A DNA stretch of 56,886 bases, taken from assembly GCA_016200915.1 (NCBI GenBank), contig JACQDV010000009.1:1-56886 (forward strand), written 5' to 3'. The notes under the pieces are model-generated. The model did not search any database, had not been told where the DNA came from, and saw only the letters and a list, made by a program, of their open reading frames with translations. The translations under genes and the position numbers were made by a program. This DNA is from Sphingobacteriales bacterium. Lineage in GTDB: Bacteria > Bacteroidota > Bacteroidia > Chitinophagales > Chitinophagaceae. Shown in pieces: positions 1 to 7,521 of this stretch; position 1 is the stretch's first letter, and every line of letters begins with the position of its first letter.

Positions 1-1
1 A

Positions 2-91
2 TGCAGTTACATTAAATGGGTTTCTATTGAAGATTTTGCTCTTTATCATGGCTTATCAAATCAAAACAATTGTTTAAAACAGGAAACTTGA
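2..91 (+). CDS. possible 3' end of an unrecognised gene (partial)
   Basis: Frame 2 is open from the window edge to a TGA at 89-91, giving 29 residues that end in NNCLKQET. The composition (YIKWVSIEDFALYHG) looks protein-like, but the piece is too short to assign a family. It would be the C-terminus of a gene that begins outside the window. It could also be a chance open frame; nothing downstream supports it except that the following 670 bases are non-coding. Confidence 0.3.
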   Translation, partial: CSYIKWVSIEDFALYHGLSNQNNCLKQET

Positions 92-230
92 ATTAATTAA
101 ACCAGTTATAGACAATATCGTATCCGTTTGTCATTTCAATTAAAGGCAACCAGTTATAGCAGGTGAAGGTGAAGGTAATGGAATAGATGCCGTACTTATA
201 TGGTATGGTTCGTTTAACTGGCATATTGCT

Positions 231-388
231 AAGTTACGGGCTTTATGTCTCCGATGACGCAACGTCCCTACCTGCTCTCTTTGCCTGGGAGGAGACGTTG
301 CTGGGAATGAAGTTACGGGCTTTATGTCTCCGATGACGCAACGTCCCTGCCAGCTCTCATGGCCCTGGAGGAGACGTTGCTGGGAATG
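231..388. repeat. 79-bp tandem repeat, two copies
   Basis: Copy 1 is 231-309 and copy 2 is 310-388. Both begin AAGTTACGGGCTTTATGTCT and end GACGTTGCTGGGAATG, differing mainly in the middle. Each unit has an internal inverted repeat, GCAACGTC...GACGTTGC, so each can fold into a hairpin. No reading frame runs through both copies. Confidence 0.85.
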
Positions 389-551
389 GAAATACTGGAA
401 AGCGTCATCCTGTATTATTTACCCGACATGGCAACTGAACTAAAGCAGAATATAGTGAAGAAAAAGCGCCGGGGGTGAACTGGTTGCTGGCCAATAGTTG
501 CCCTTTACAATTATTATCCGAAAGTTTAAGGTTATTTTCATGCTAATTAAC

Positions 552-713
552 TTTAAACGGGTGCATCTCAAACTTTCGGTTGCTTCACCCACCCCTTTTA
601 AACATATTTATATTTTAAATGTCCTTGCCCCTCCCAAAGGAGGGGATAAACAACCTATTATATGTAAAACATAAATTCCAGCGCAGCGAAAATTTGAGAT
701 GCACCCCTTTAAA
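552..713. repeat. MITE-like element with terminal inverted repeats, copy 1
   Basis: The left end (552-578) and the right end (687-713) are inverted copies that match at about 25 of 27 positions, with core GGTGCATCTCAAA. The interior carries CACCCACCCCTTTTA and a hairpin-forming GCCCCTCC...GGAGGGGATAAA. The same architecture recurs at 7332-7476. It encodes no protein and is too short to be autonomous. Confidence 0.8.
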
Positions 714-765
714 CCTTAGAACTTAAAACTCACAACTTCTTCCTAAATTCGCCAAAATTTTCCGC

Positions 766-1977
766 ATGAACTTACACGAATACCAGGCTAAGGAACTCCT
801 CAAAAAATACAATGTCCCTGTACAGGAAGGTATCCCGGTGGATACTCCCGAAAAAGCTGAAGAAGCATACAAACAATTAAAGGTTCAGACAGGCAACAAC
901 TTTGCGGTTGTAAAAGCGCAGATACATGCCGGTGGCCGTGGTAAGGGTAAGATCATCGGGACCGAACAACGTGGGGTGGCTGTTGGTAAAAGTGCAGAAG
1001 AAATTAAGAACATTGCCGGTAACATCATTGGTGGTACGCTGGTTACTCTGCAAACCGGGCCTGCGGGTAAATTAGTAAGCAAAATATTAGTGGCGCAGGA
1101 TGTTTATTATGCCGGCCCTAATCCAACCAAAGAGTTTTATCTCTCCATTTTATTAGACCGTACAAAAGGTCAGAATGTAATTATGTACAGTACCGAAGGT
1201 GGTATGAACATTGAAGATGTGGCGCATGATACTCCTGAAAAAATATTTAAAGAATGGGTTCATCCCGGCGGTGGTTTGCAAGGTTTCCAGGCAAGAAAAA
1301 TCGCTTTCAATCTTGGCTTAACTGGTGAAGCATTTAAAAACTGTGTGAAGTTTGTAACCAATTTATATAATGCCTATGTGGGTTTGGATTGTGCCATGCT
1401 TGAGATCAATCCACTGTTTAAAACAAGTGATGACAAGATCATTGCAGTAGATTGTAAAATGAATTTAGATGATAATGCGATGATGCGTCATCCTGACCTC
1501 GAAGCATTAAGAGACATCAGCGAAGAAGATCCAACTGAAGTGGAAGCACATAAATACAATCTCAACTTTGTTAAGTTAGATGGTAATGTTGGTTGTATGG
1601 TTAATGGCGCCGGTTTAGCAATGGCAACTATGGATATGATTAAGCTGAGTGGTGGTGAACCTGCAAACTTTTTGGATGTAGGTGGTACGGCCAATGCACA
1701 AACGGTGGAAGCTGGTTTCAAAATCATTTTAAAAGATACCAACGTAAAAGCAATTCTAATCAACATCTTTGGTGGTATTGTTCGTTGCGATCGTGTGGCG
1801 CAGGGTGTAATTGATGCCTATAATAAGATGGGCAATATTCATGTGCCTATCATTGTGCGTTTACAGGGAACTAATGCAGAAGAAGCTAAGAAGCTGATTG
1901 ATGAAAGCGGATTGCAGGTGCAAAGTGCTATCCTGTTGAGTGAAGCTGCTGCATTAGTGAAGAAAGCAGTTGCATAA
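766..1977 (+). CDS. sucC: succinyl-CoA ligase (ADP/GDP-forming) subunit beta
   Basis: TCA-cycle enzyme subunit that, with SucD, interconverts succinyl-CoA and succinate while making a nucleoside triphosphate. The 403-residue protein starts with the family's MNLHEYQAKELL, has the ATP-grasp region in the N-terminal half (KAQIHAGGRGKGK), EINPLF for metal binding, and the C-terminal CoA-ligase domain with NIFGGIVRCDRVAQG. Length matches the family (about 390-400). SucD is not adjacent, which is common in Bacteroidota. A strong hairpin terminator follows at 2001-2030, so it is probably a single-gene transcript. Confidence 0.97.
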   Translation: MNLHEYQAKELLKKYNVPVQEGIPVDTPEKAEEAYKQLKVQTGNNFAVVKAQIHAGGRGKGKIIGTEQRGVAVGKSAEEIKNIAGNIIGGTLVTLQTGPAGKLVSKILVAQDVYYAGPNPTKEFYLSILLDRTKGQNVIMYSTEGGMNIEDVAHDTPEKIFKEWVHPGGGLQGFQARKIAFNLGLTGEAFKNCVKFVTNLYNAYVGLDCAMLEINPLFKTSDDKIIAVDCKMNLDDNAMMRHPDLEALRDISEEDPTEVEAHKYNLNFVKLDGNVGCMVNGAGLAMATMDMIKLSGGEPANFLDVGGTANAQTVEAGFKIILKDTNVKAILINIFGGIVRCDRVAQGVIDAYNKMGNIHVPIIVRLQGTNAEEAKKLIDESGLQVQSAILLSEAAALVKKAVA

Positions 1978-2000
1978 AGTTACTCTCACAATATTTTATA

Positions 2001-2030
2001 ATGCCTCCCAACAAGTTGGGGGGCATTTTT
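2001..2030 (+). terminator. Rho-independent terminator of sucC
   Basis: ATGCCTCCCAAC pairs with GTTGGGGGGCAT (12 bp with one T-G wobble), followed by TTTTTATTT. It lies 24 bases after the sucC stop codon. Confidence 0.85.
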
Positions 2031-2156
2031 ATTTACACAATAAAAATCGTCATCCACAGTTTTTATAAATGTGTGGAAAACTATTTTAAGTAAAATTTAA
2101 TAGTAGTTGCGATATTGAAGCCGTTAACCCATTCGTCTTATAATCAAAGAAACCCA

Positions 2157-3023
2157 ATGAAAGAAACTACCGAGATATCCGCCTTACTGCATTTGATAGA
2201 TGACCCTGATGAAGAGGTTTATATTACCGTTAGTGATAAGATCATTTCATTTGGAAAAGCTATCATTCCCAACTTAGAATATCTTTGGGAAAATACTCCC
2301 AATGAAGAAGTACAGGAAAGAATTGAACTGCTTATTCACCGTTTAAATTTCCAGGAACTGCAGGCTGAATTTTATGAATGGAGCAAACAGGATGATCCTG
2401 ATTTGTTTCATGGGGCGTTGCTGGTGGCCCGTTACCAGTATCCCGATCTCAACACCACAGCGGTTTACCAGGAATTAGAAAAGATTCGCCGCAATATATG
2501 GCTGGAGCTGAATAATTATTTAACGCCATTGGAACAGGTGAACGTTGTCAATAATATTCTTTATAATTACTATAAACTGAAAGGAAGTGAAATTTCCTAT
2601 GGTCATCCCGATGATTTCTTAATTCACAAATCAGTGGAAGGAAAGAAAGGCAATTCATTGGCCAATGGCATTCTCTATCTTTCCCTTTGTGAAATGCTGG
2701 ATATACCGGTTAGAATTATCAACATACCCAAGCAATTTATCATAGCGTATTTTGAAGATGATACTTTCTTAGATGAGTTGCCAAAAGATCCGTCACAGAA
2801 AATTGTATTCTATTTAGATCCGTTAAGCGGACAGATTTATACGCAACGGGATGTGGAGACTTATTTCAAAAGAATTTCGATGCCGCTCTCTCCATCTTAT
2901 TTTAAACCGATGAACACAAAACGCATCATTCAACTGTTGCTGGAAGAATTATCCAAATGCTTTGATGATATCAAAACTGAATACAAGCGGAATGAGTTAT
3001 TGCTATTAGCAGATTTGCTCTGA
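2157..3023 (+). CDS. SirB1/transglutaminase-like family protein
   Basis: Protein of 288 residues when started at ATG 2157; a TTG 14 codons upstream is possible but less likely. The middle contains the SirB1/UPF0162 pattern: LDIPVRIINIPKQFIIAYF preceded by GNSLANGILYLSLCEML. Members of this family have a transglutaminase-like fold but usually lack the catalytic cysteine, as here. The N-terminal 100 residues look like helical repeats (DDPDEEVYITVSDKIISFG). Exact role is unknown. Its TGA directly abuts the stop codon of the convergent carboxyltransferase gene. Confidence 0.75.
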   Translation: MKETTEISALLHLIDDPDEEVYITVSDKIISFGKAIIPNLEYLWENTPNEEVQERIELLIHRLNFQELQAEFYEWSKQDDPDLFHGALLVARYQYPDLNTTAVYQELEKIRRNIWLELNNYLTPLEQVNVVNNILYNYYKLKGSEISYGHPDDFLIHKSVEGKKGNSLANGILYLSLCEMLDIPVRIINIPKQFIIAYFEDDTFLDELPKDPSQKIVFYLDPLSGQIYTQRDVETYFKRISMPLSPSYFKPMNTKRIIQLLLEELSKCFDDIKTEYKRNELLLLADLL

Positions 3024-4649
3024 TCAAACCTGGAATACGCCTGTTTTAAATTCAGGTGCATGCGGATTATGATTAGCTGCATTAATTCCTTCTGAAATTA
3101 CTTTTCTTGTATCAATGGGATCAATAATAGCATCCACCCATAATCTTGCTGCCGCATAATAAGCAGTGGTTTGACGATCGTATCTCCCTTTTATCTCATC
3201 TAATAATTTCTTTTCCTCTTCAGCAGATACTTCTTTTCCTTTTGCTTTCATGGCTGCTACCTGTATTTGCAATAATGTTTTTGCTGCCTGGTCACCACCC
3301 ATTACAGCAATCTTAGCAGTAGGCCATGCATAAATAAATCGTGGATCATAAGCCTTACCGCACATGGCATAATTACCGGCACCATAAGAATTACCAATGA
3401 TGATAGTAATCTTAGGCACAACTGAATTAGCAACTGCATTCACTAATTTTGCTCCATCTTTAATAATACCTGCATGTTCACTTCTTGCACCTACCATAAA
3501 GCCTGTTACGTCCTGTAGAAAAACCAATGGTATCTTTTTTTGATTGCAATTCATTATAAACCGTGCAGCTTTATCGGCACTATCGTTATAAATTACGCCG
3601 CCCATTTGCATCTCTCCTTTCTTATTCTTTACAATCTTACGTTGATTCGCTACGATCCCCACAGCCCAGCCATCAATTCTTCCATAACCACAAACAATTG
3701 TTTTGCCATAGTCTTCTTTAAATTGTTCAAAGGCGCTATCATCAACAATACGTTCAATGATTTCAAGCATATCATATGGCTTGCCATCATTGGGGAAAGT
3801 TCCGTATAACTCTTGTGGATTTTTTTTCGGTGCAACAGACTTAATACGATCAAAACCTGCTTTATCTTTTTCACCCAGCATACTCATCATTCGCTTCACA
3901 TGATCTAAACATTCTTTTTCTGTCTTGAATTTATAATCAGCAATACCTGAAATCTCTGTATGTGTAACAGCTCCGCCCAATGTTTCTGCATCTATATCTT
4001 CACCAATGGCTGCCTTCACCAAATAAGGGCCTGCTAAAAAAATGGAACCATTGTTTTCTACCATCAGCGTTTCATCACTCATAATGGGCAGATACGCACC
4101 ACCGGCAACACAGGCACCCATCACGGCAGCAATTTGTGTAATACCCATTGCACTCATTTGTGCATTGTTTCTAAATATTCTTCCAAAATGTTCTTTATCG
4201 GGAAATATTTCATCCTGCATGGGAAGAAAAACACCGGCACTATCAACAAGATAAATGATAGGCAACCGATTCTCCATTGCCATTTCCTGCAAACGTAAAT
4301 TCTTTTTACCAGTAATAGGAAACCATGCACCAGCTTTTACCGTTTGATCGTTAGCGACAATGATACATTGCCTGCCGCTCACATATCCTACACCTGCCAC
4401 GGTACCACCCGCAGGACAACCACCATATTCAGCATACATTTCATAACCGGCAAAGGCGCCTATTTCAATAAATGGTTTACCATCATCAGTGAGGTATTCA
4501 ATTCTTTCTCTAGGCGTGAGCTTATTTTTTTCTTTTTGCCTATCTACAGCTTTCTTACCTCCGCCTTCGTATATCTTTTCTAAGCGGCTGCGCATTTCGC
4601 TCAGCGATAGTTTTAAAGTATCCTCATTACGGTTAAAATCAAGGTTCAT
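3024..4649 (-). CDS. acyl-CoA carboxylase carboxyltransferase (beta) subunit, methylcrotonyl-CoA type
   Basis: Protein of 541 residues of the biotin-dependent carboxyltransferase family, which moves carboxyl from biotin to an acyl-CoA. The central stretch DEIFPDKEHFGRIF followed by AAVMGACVAGGAYLPIMSDE is closest in pattern to methylcrotonyl-CoA carboxylase beta (leucine degradation); propionyl- or geranyl-CoA carboxylase cannot be excluded. The C-terminal half has the second crotonase-like domain (DVTGFMVGARSEHAGIIKDGAK; GNSYGAGNYAMCGKAYDPRF). The biotin carboxylase/carrier subunit is not in the window. Confidence 0.9.
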   Translation of the reverse strand: MNLDFNRNEDTLKLSLSEMRSRLEKIYEGGGKKAVDRQKEKNKLTPRERIEYLTDDGKPFIEIGAFAGYEMYAEYGGCPAGGTVAGVGYVSGRQCIIVANDQTVKAGAWFPITGKKNLRLQEMAMENRLPIIYLVDSAGVFLPMQDEIFPDKEHFGRIFRNNAQMSAMGITQIAAVMGACVAGGAYLPIMSDETLMVENNGSIFLAGPYLVKAAIGEDIDAETLGGAVTHTEISGIADYKFKTEKECLDHVKRMMSMLGEKDKAGFDRIKSVAPKKNPQELYGTFPNDGKPYDMLEIIERIVDDSAFEQFKEDYGKTIVCGYGRIDGWAVGIVANQRKIVKNKKGEMQMGGVIYNDSADKAARFIMNCNQKKIPLVFLQDVTGFMVGARSEHAGIIKDGAKLVNAVANSVVPKITIIIGNSYGAGNYAMCGKAYDPRFIYAWPTAKIAVMGGDQAAKTLLQIQVAAMKAKGKEVSAEEEKKLLDEIKGRYDRQTTAYYAAARLWVDAIIDPIDTRKVISEGINAANHNPHAPEFKTGVFQV

Positions 4650-4776
4650 AGTTACAATCGTTATAAAGCAAAGATAAGGGGCAAAAGGTACAGCTGTAAA
4701 AATGCGGCCGGTGGGTATAGGCCGTACGAATGATTTTATTTACTTTAACATCCAAATCAACTACCCGACACAATTT

Positions 4777-6168
4777 ATGAAGAAGCTAATTCCGGTTTCT
4801 GTATTGTTATTGCTGAATAATATTGTCTTCAGCCAGAACTATATTATCAGTCACGACCTGCAAAAAGAACAAACCAAATATTTACGTGTAGGCAAGCATA
4901 ATGATACCACTAAAGTAAACAGCATTAATATCAGTAAAAACGGAAGAATTATTTTACAGGTAGATAATTACAATCCTTTTTACTGGAATGCCCGTGTTAC
5001 GGCATATAAAAAACCGGTGGATAATCAATCCGGTTCGGCCGGAGCTTTTAATCCATTTAGTTTTTTGGCTCAAGGTTTTGGAAGTTTTATTTCTTCTGCA
5101 TTACCCAAAATGGATATGCCAAAACCAAACAGTGAAGGATATAATGCACAAACTTCAGCCGCCACCATTAATGCGATGAACTTATACAAAAAAAAATATG
5201 AGCAATTGATGATAATGGAAAACAAATTGAATGAACTGGAAAACATGAAACTGAAATTAAATGCATTGAAGTATGATGTTATAAAAGATGAGGCCACTAT
5301 TAAAAAAGAAGCGGAAGAATCTGTAAATAAAGTTTTAGGCAGCAGCAAATTAGAATTTGAAGATGCATTTTCAATCGGTAATAAATTAGATAATACTTTA
5401 CAGGCTACTATTGATTCTTCTGTTTTATTACAGGGAATGTTGCCCAAGCCTCCCACCGGCGAAGCCGCTATAATGGTTCGTAATGCAGATGGGAAATTAA
5501 TGAGCATACAAAAATTTAATGAGGAGAATCCACATCCGTTTTTAGATAAAGTAAATGCAGTTGCCTCATTATACAGGGATATCAGCAATGCCAATTTCAG
5601 ATATTCATATGTGGTAAATGCTGATCCTGATATCACTGATCTAAAGCTTGAGTTATTTTCAAAGATTGATGGCGACAGAAAAGACACAGTAGTGAAATAT
5701 TTTTCAGTAAAAGGAAAAGGTAATTTTAAACTGCGTAATTCAATGGGTATTGCCTTTACTTATTTTGCTGATAATAACCGTACGTATTTTGTTGACCCGA
5801 ACAGCAATAAAATTATACAGGGCAAAGGAGATTTCTTTACTCCGGTACTCAGCACTTTTATTCATTTCTATGGTGGCAGTGGTGCCCGGTTAAAATGGGG
5901 CGGAGCATTAGGCTTTGGTATTCCTTTACAGGGTACACAAAAAGATATTAATTTTTTACTGGGATTAAGTGCCATACTTGGCAACAACGAACCCATTATG
6001 ATCTCTGCCGGTATAAGTGGCGCCAAAGTAAATAAATTAGATAAAGGTTATAAAGCCGGTGATGTAGTAAGCAGCAGTTTTATTATACCCACCAGATCAG
6101 TTTATCAACCCGGTGCTTTTCTGGCAGTATCATTTAACTTCAATGCTATTTCGGGAAGAAGAAATTAA
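4777..6168 (+). CDS. secreted protein of unknown function
   Basis: Protein of 463 residues when started at ATG 4777, where a clear signal peptide begins (MKKLIPVSVLLLLNNIVFSQ). An ATG 25 codons upstream at 4702 would bury this signal, so it was not chosen. After the signal comes a beta-rich segment, a helical, probably coiled-coil region around residues 140-200 (many K/E/L/N), and a C-terminal part with barrel-like alternating residues (FIHFYGGSGARLKWGGALGFGIP). No family recognised. It stands alone and ends at a terminator. Confidence 0.7.
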   Translation: MKKLIPVSVLLLLNNIVFSQNYIISHDLQKEQTKYLRVGKHNDTTKVNSINISKNGRIILQVDNYNPFYWNARVTAYKKPVDNQSGSAGAFNPFSFLAQGFGSFISSALPKMDMPKPNSEGYNAQTSAATINAMNLYKKKYEQLMIMENKLNELENMKLKLNALKYDVIKDEATIKKEAEESVNKVLGSSKLEFEDAFSIGNKLDNTLQATIDSSVLLQGMLPKPPTGEAAIMVRNADGKLMSIQKFNEENPHPFLDKVNAVASLYRDISNANFRYSYVVNADPDITDLKLELFSKIDGDRKDTVVKYFSVKGKGNFKLRNSMGIAFTYFADNNRTYFVDPNSNKIIQGKGDFFTPVLSTFIHFYGGSGARLKWGGALGFGIPLQGTQKDINFLLGLSAILGNNEPIMISAGISGAKVNKLDKGYKAGDVVSSSFIIPTRSVYQPGAFLAVSFNFNAISGRRN

Positions 6169-6172
6169 AAAC

Positions 6173-6202
6173 AAAAACCGAAGTAAATGCTTCGGTTTTT
6201 TT
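6173..6202 (+). terminator. Rho-independent terminator, probably bidirectional
   Basis: AAAAACCGAAG pairs perfectly with CTTCGGTTTTT around a six-base loop. U-runs exist in both directions. It closes the secreted-protein gene on the plus strand and may stop minus-strand transcription from the GIY-YIG gene. Confidence 0.8.
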
Positions 6203-6277
6203 GTGCCCGGAACAGGAATCGAATGCTGACGCTTCGGTCAGCATGCTGACAGGCTTTGCCTCGTCAGCACCTGCACA
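6203..6277 (-). other. tRNA-Leu 3'-end fragment split by a hairpin insertion
   Basis: Bases 6203-6223 are identical to 6564-6584 (3' acceptor strand and T-loop side of tRNA-Leu). After a 46-base insertion, bases 6270-6277 (CCTGCACA) continue as 6585-6592 do. Together this is a 29-base direct copy of the tRNA 3' end. The insertion lies at the T-stem/T-loop junction. It is not a functional tRNA. Confidence 0.85.
6224..6269. repeat. palindromic hairpin doublet, copy 1
   Basis: First hairpin TGCTGACGCTTCGGTCAGCA (6224-6243) is followed immediately by a second (6244-6269) with stem TGCTGAC/GTCAGCA extended by AGGC/GCCT. The first hairpin occurs again, base for base, at 41871-41890, also followed directly by another hairpin. 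Confidence 0.8.
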
Positions 6278-6280
6278 CCG

Positions 6281-6529
6281 TTATTGATATTTTTTTATAA
6301 ATGCCCTAATCCTTTCTTTTGATAAATTCTTCAATTTCTTTTCTAACTGCATAGCTTCTGCCCTACTGCCTTTTTCTGTATGCCAAACCATTATCCACGG
6401 AACATAAGGCTTGGTAGCTTTTTCATAACCGCTGTTATGACGGTGCAAACGGTTTGTTACATCATCAGTTTGACCAATGTAAAACTTATCAAACTTTTCT
6501 GAATACAATATATAAACATAGTATGGCAT
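6281..6529 (-). CDS. GIY-YIG nuclease family protein (URI-type)
   Basis: An 82-residue single-domain protein with the GIY-YIG fold signature YVYILYSEKFDKFYIGQTDD, then the conserved arginine in NRLHRHN and the late glutamate in EAMQLEKKLK. Proteins of this size belong to the stand-alone UvrC-like/URI group; true cellular function is generally unknown. It sits between an intact tRNA-Leu and a duplicated 3' end of the same tRNA, its stop codon within a few bases of the duplicate. This suggests it came with a tRNA-targeting insertion. Confidence 0.88.
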   Translation of the reverse strand: MPYYVYILYSEKFDKFYIGQTDDVTNRLHRHNSGYEKATKPYVPWIMVWHTEKGSRAEAMQLEKKLKNLSKERIRAFIKKYQ

Positions 6530-6537
6530 AAAATAAA

Positions 6538-6561
6538 AACCCCGGTGTTATCACCAGGGTT
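6538..6561 (-). terminator. terminator downstream of tRNA-Leu
   Basis: Read on the minus strand, AACCCTGGTG pairs with CACCGGGGTT around ATAA, followed by a T-run. It lies three bases after the tRNA 3' end and just upstream of the GIY-YIG gene. Confidence 0.8.
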
Positions 6562-6564
6562 AAG

Positions 6565-6648
6565 TGCCCGGAACAGGAATCGAACCTGCACATCCTTGCG
6601 AATACCAGATTTTGAGTCTGACGCGTCTACCAGTTCCGCCATCCGGGC
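6565..6648 (-). tRNA. tRNA-Leu (anticodon CAA)
   Basis: Read on the minus strand, the 84-base sequence has acceptor GCCCGGA paired with TCCGGGC, discriminator A, anticodon arm CAGA-CTCAAAA-TCTG giving anticodon CAA, a long variable arm as expected for a class II tRNA, and T-arm CAGG-TTCGATT-CCTG. CCA is not encoded. Confidence 0.96.
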
Positions 6649-6796
6649 TTTTAAAGGTTCAAAAGGTTTAATACGTTTAAAAGGTTTAAAAAGTTAAAAT
6701 AACTTATTGAACACATTGAACTTTTTCAACCTCTTCAACTTTTACCGGGCTGCAAATGTAATTGGAAAATGCTAAACTTTAAAATCAAATTTCATT

Positions 6797-7303
6797 CTAT
6801 TTTACCTGTTCTTTCAGGCGGTTGAGGTATTTCTTTTTGTAATAATATTCTTTCACTTTCAGCAGGTCTGTTTCGGTTGTTTCACCTTCTTTGTAATTTT
6901 CAATAATTGATTGTACTGGTGAGTATATTTCTTTTTCGGCATTTTCCATGCTCATTTTTACAGCAGCTAAATTATCATCACCATCAAAAGCTGCTTCGGC
7001 TAATTGTTCATTCAAGTCCATCATCTCCATTAAAAAACCAGGAGGTAACTGGTATTTCTCTTCTTCTTCCAGCAATCTTTTTTGCATCAGCACATATTTG
7101 ATCGTTTCATCAGGGTTTTTAAATGTTTTAAAAGCCTTATTGATATGTGCTGCTTTTTCCAGTACATCTGCCTGTACCTCTTCACTGGCATTTGAATAAT
7201 AATCCGGGTGATATTTCTTCTGCAATTCAAAATATTTTTTAGCAATTGCAGAAACATCCACTTTCAGGCTTACCGGCAATTCAAACAATTCAAAATAATT
7301 CAT
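6797..7303 (-). CDS. hscB: HscB-type J-domain co-chaperone (Fe-S cluster assembly)
   Basis: Protein of 168 residues started at the ATG that gives MNYFELFELPVSLKVD; a longer 194-residue version would start inside the repeat element at 7332-7476 and was rejected. The N-terminal J domain carries the HPD motif in KKYHPDYYSN, which stimulates the ATPase of an HscA/DnaK partner; the C-terminal half is the HscB oligomerisation/IscU-binding helical domain (PPGFLMEMMDLNEQLAEA). No isc/suf genes are adjacent. Length matches HscB (about 170). Confidence 0.88.
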   Translation of the reverse strand: MNYFELFELPVSLKVDVSAIAKKYFELQKKYHPDYYSNASEEVQADVLEKAAHINKAFKTFKNPDETIKYVLMQKRLLEEEEKYQLPPGFLMEMMDLNEQLAEAAFDGDDNLAAVKMSMENAEKEIYSPVQSIIENYKEGETTETDLLKVKEYYYKKKYLNRLKEQVK

Positions 7304-7331
7304 GTGACAAAAGTAGCGGTTGAATATGAAA

Positions 7332-7476
7332 GGGCACATTTCAAATTTTCGCTGACCCACCCCTATTAAATAATCTTTCATTTTAAAACACTACTGCGCC
7401 CCTCCGGGGAGGGGATAAAAAGGCTGCTAATCAAAATTCAAATGAATCATGCGTTGCGAAAATTTGAAATGCACCC
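7332..7476. repeat. MITE-like element with terminal inverted repeats, copy 2
   Basis: The ends 7332-7351 and 7457-7476 are inverted copies (18 of 20 match; CATTTCAAATTTTCG shared). The interior repeats the motifs of copy 1 at 552-713: GACCCACCCCTATTA and GCCCCTCC...GGAGGGGATAAA. It fills nearly all of the spacer between hscB and the divergent dehydrogenase gene, so it may contribute to or separate their promoters. Confidence 0.8.
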
Positions 7477-7521
7477 ATGTGAAACGGAAAATGTAAATTG
7501 CGCCACCTTTAAATAACAGCG

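Larger units (their letters stand above)
92..765. other. gene-free spacer holding repeats
   Basis: No credible gene is seen here. The stretch holds a two-copy 79-bp tandem repeat (231-388), a 162-bp inverted-repeat element (552-713) and a repeated 12-mer AACCAGTTATAG. The last 52 bases before sucC must carry its promoter and ribosome binding site unless the element contributes one. No clear TAnnTTTG box was found. Confidence 0.6.

Noticed and set aside
5070-5687. 205-codon minus-strand frame
   Set aside because: Lies wholly antisense within the secreted-protein gene at 4777-6168, has serine/leucine-rich shadow composition and no start context.
6457-6642. 61-codon minus-strand frame MAELVDASDSKSG...
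   Set aside because: It is the tRNA-Leu gene read as protein, a well-known false call.
7304-7381. 26-codon N-terminal extension of hscB
   Set aside because: It would start inside the inverted-repeat element; the inner ATG gives the normal HscB N-terminus.
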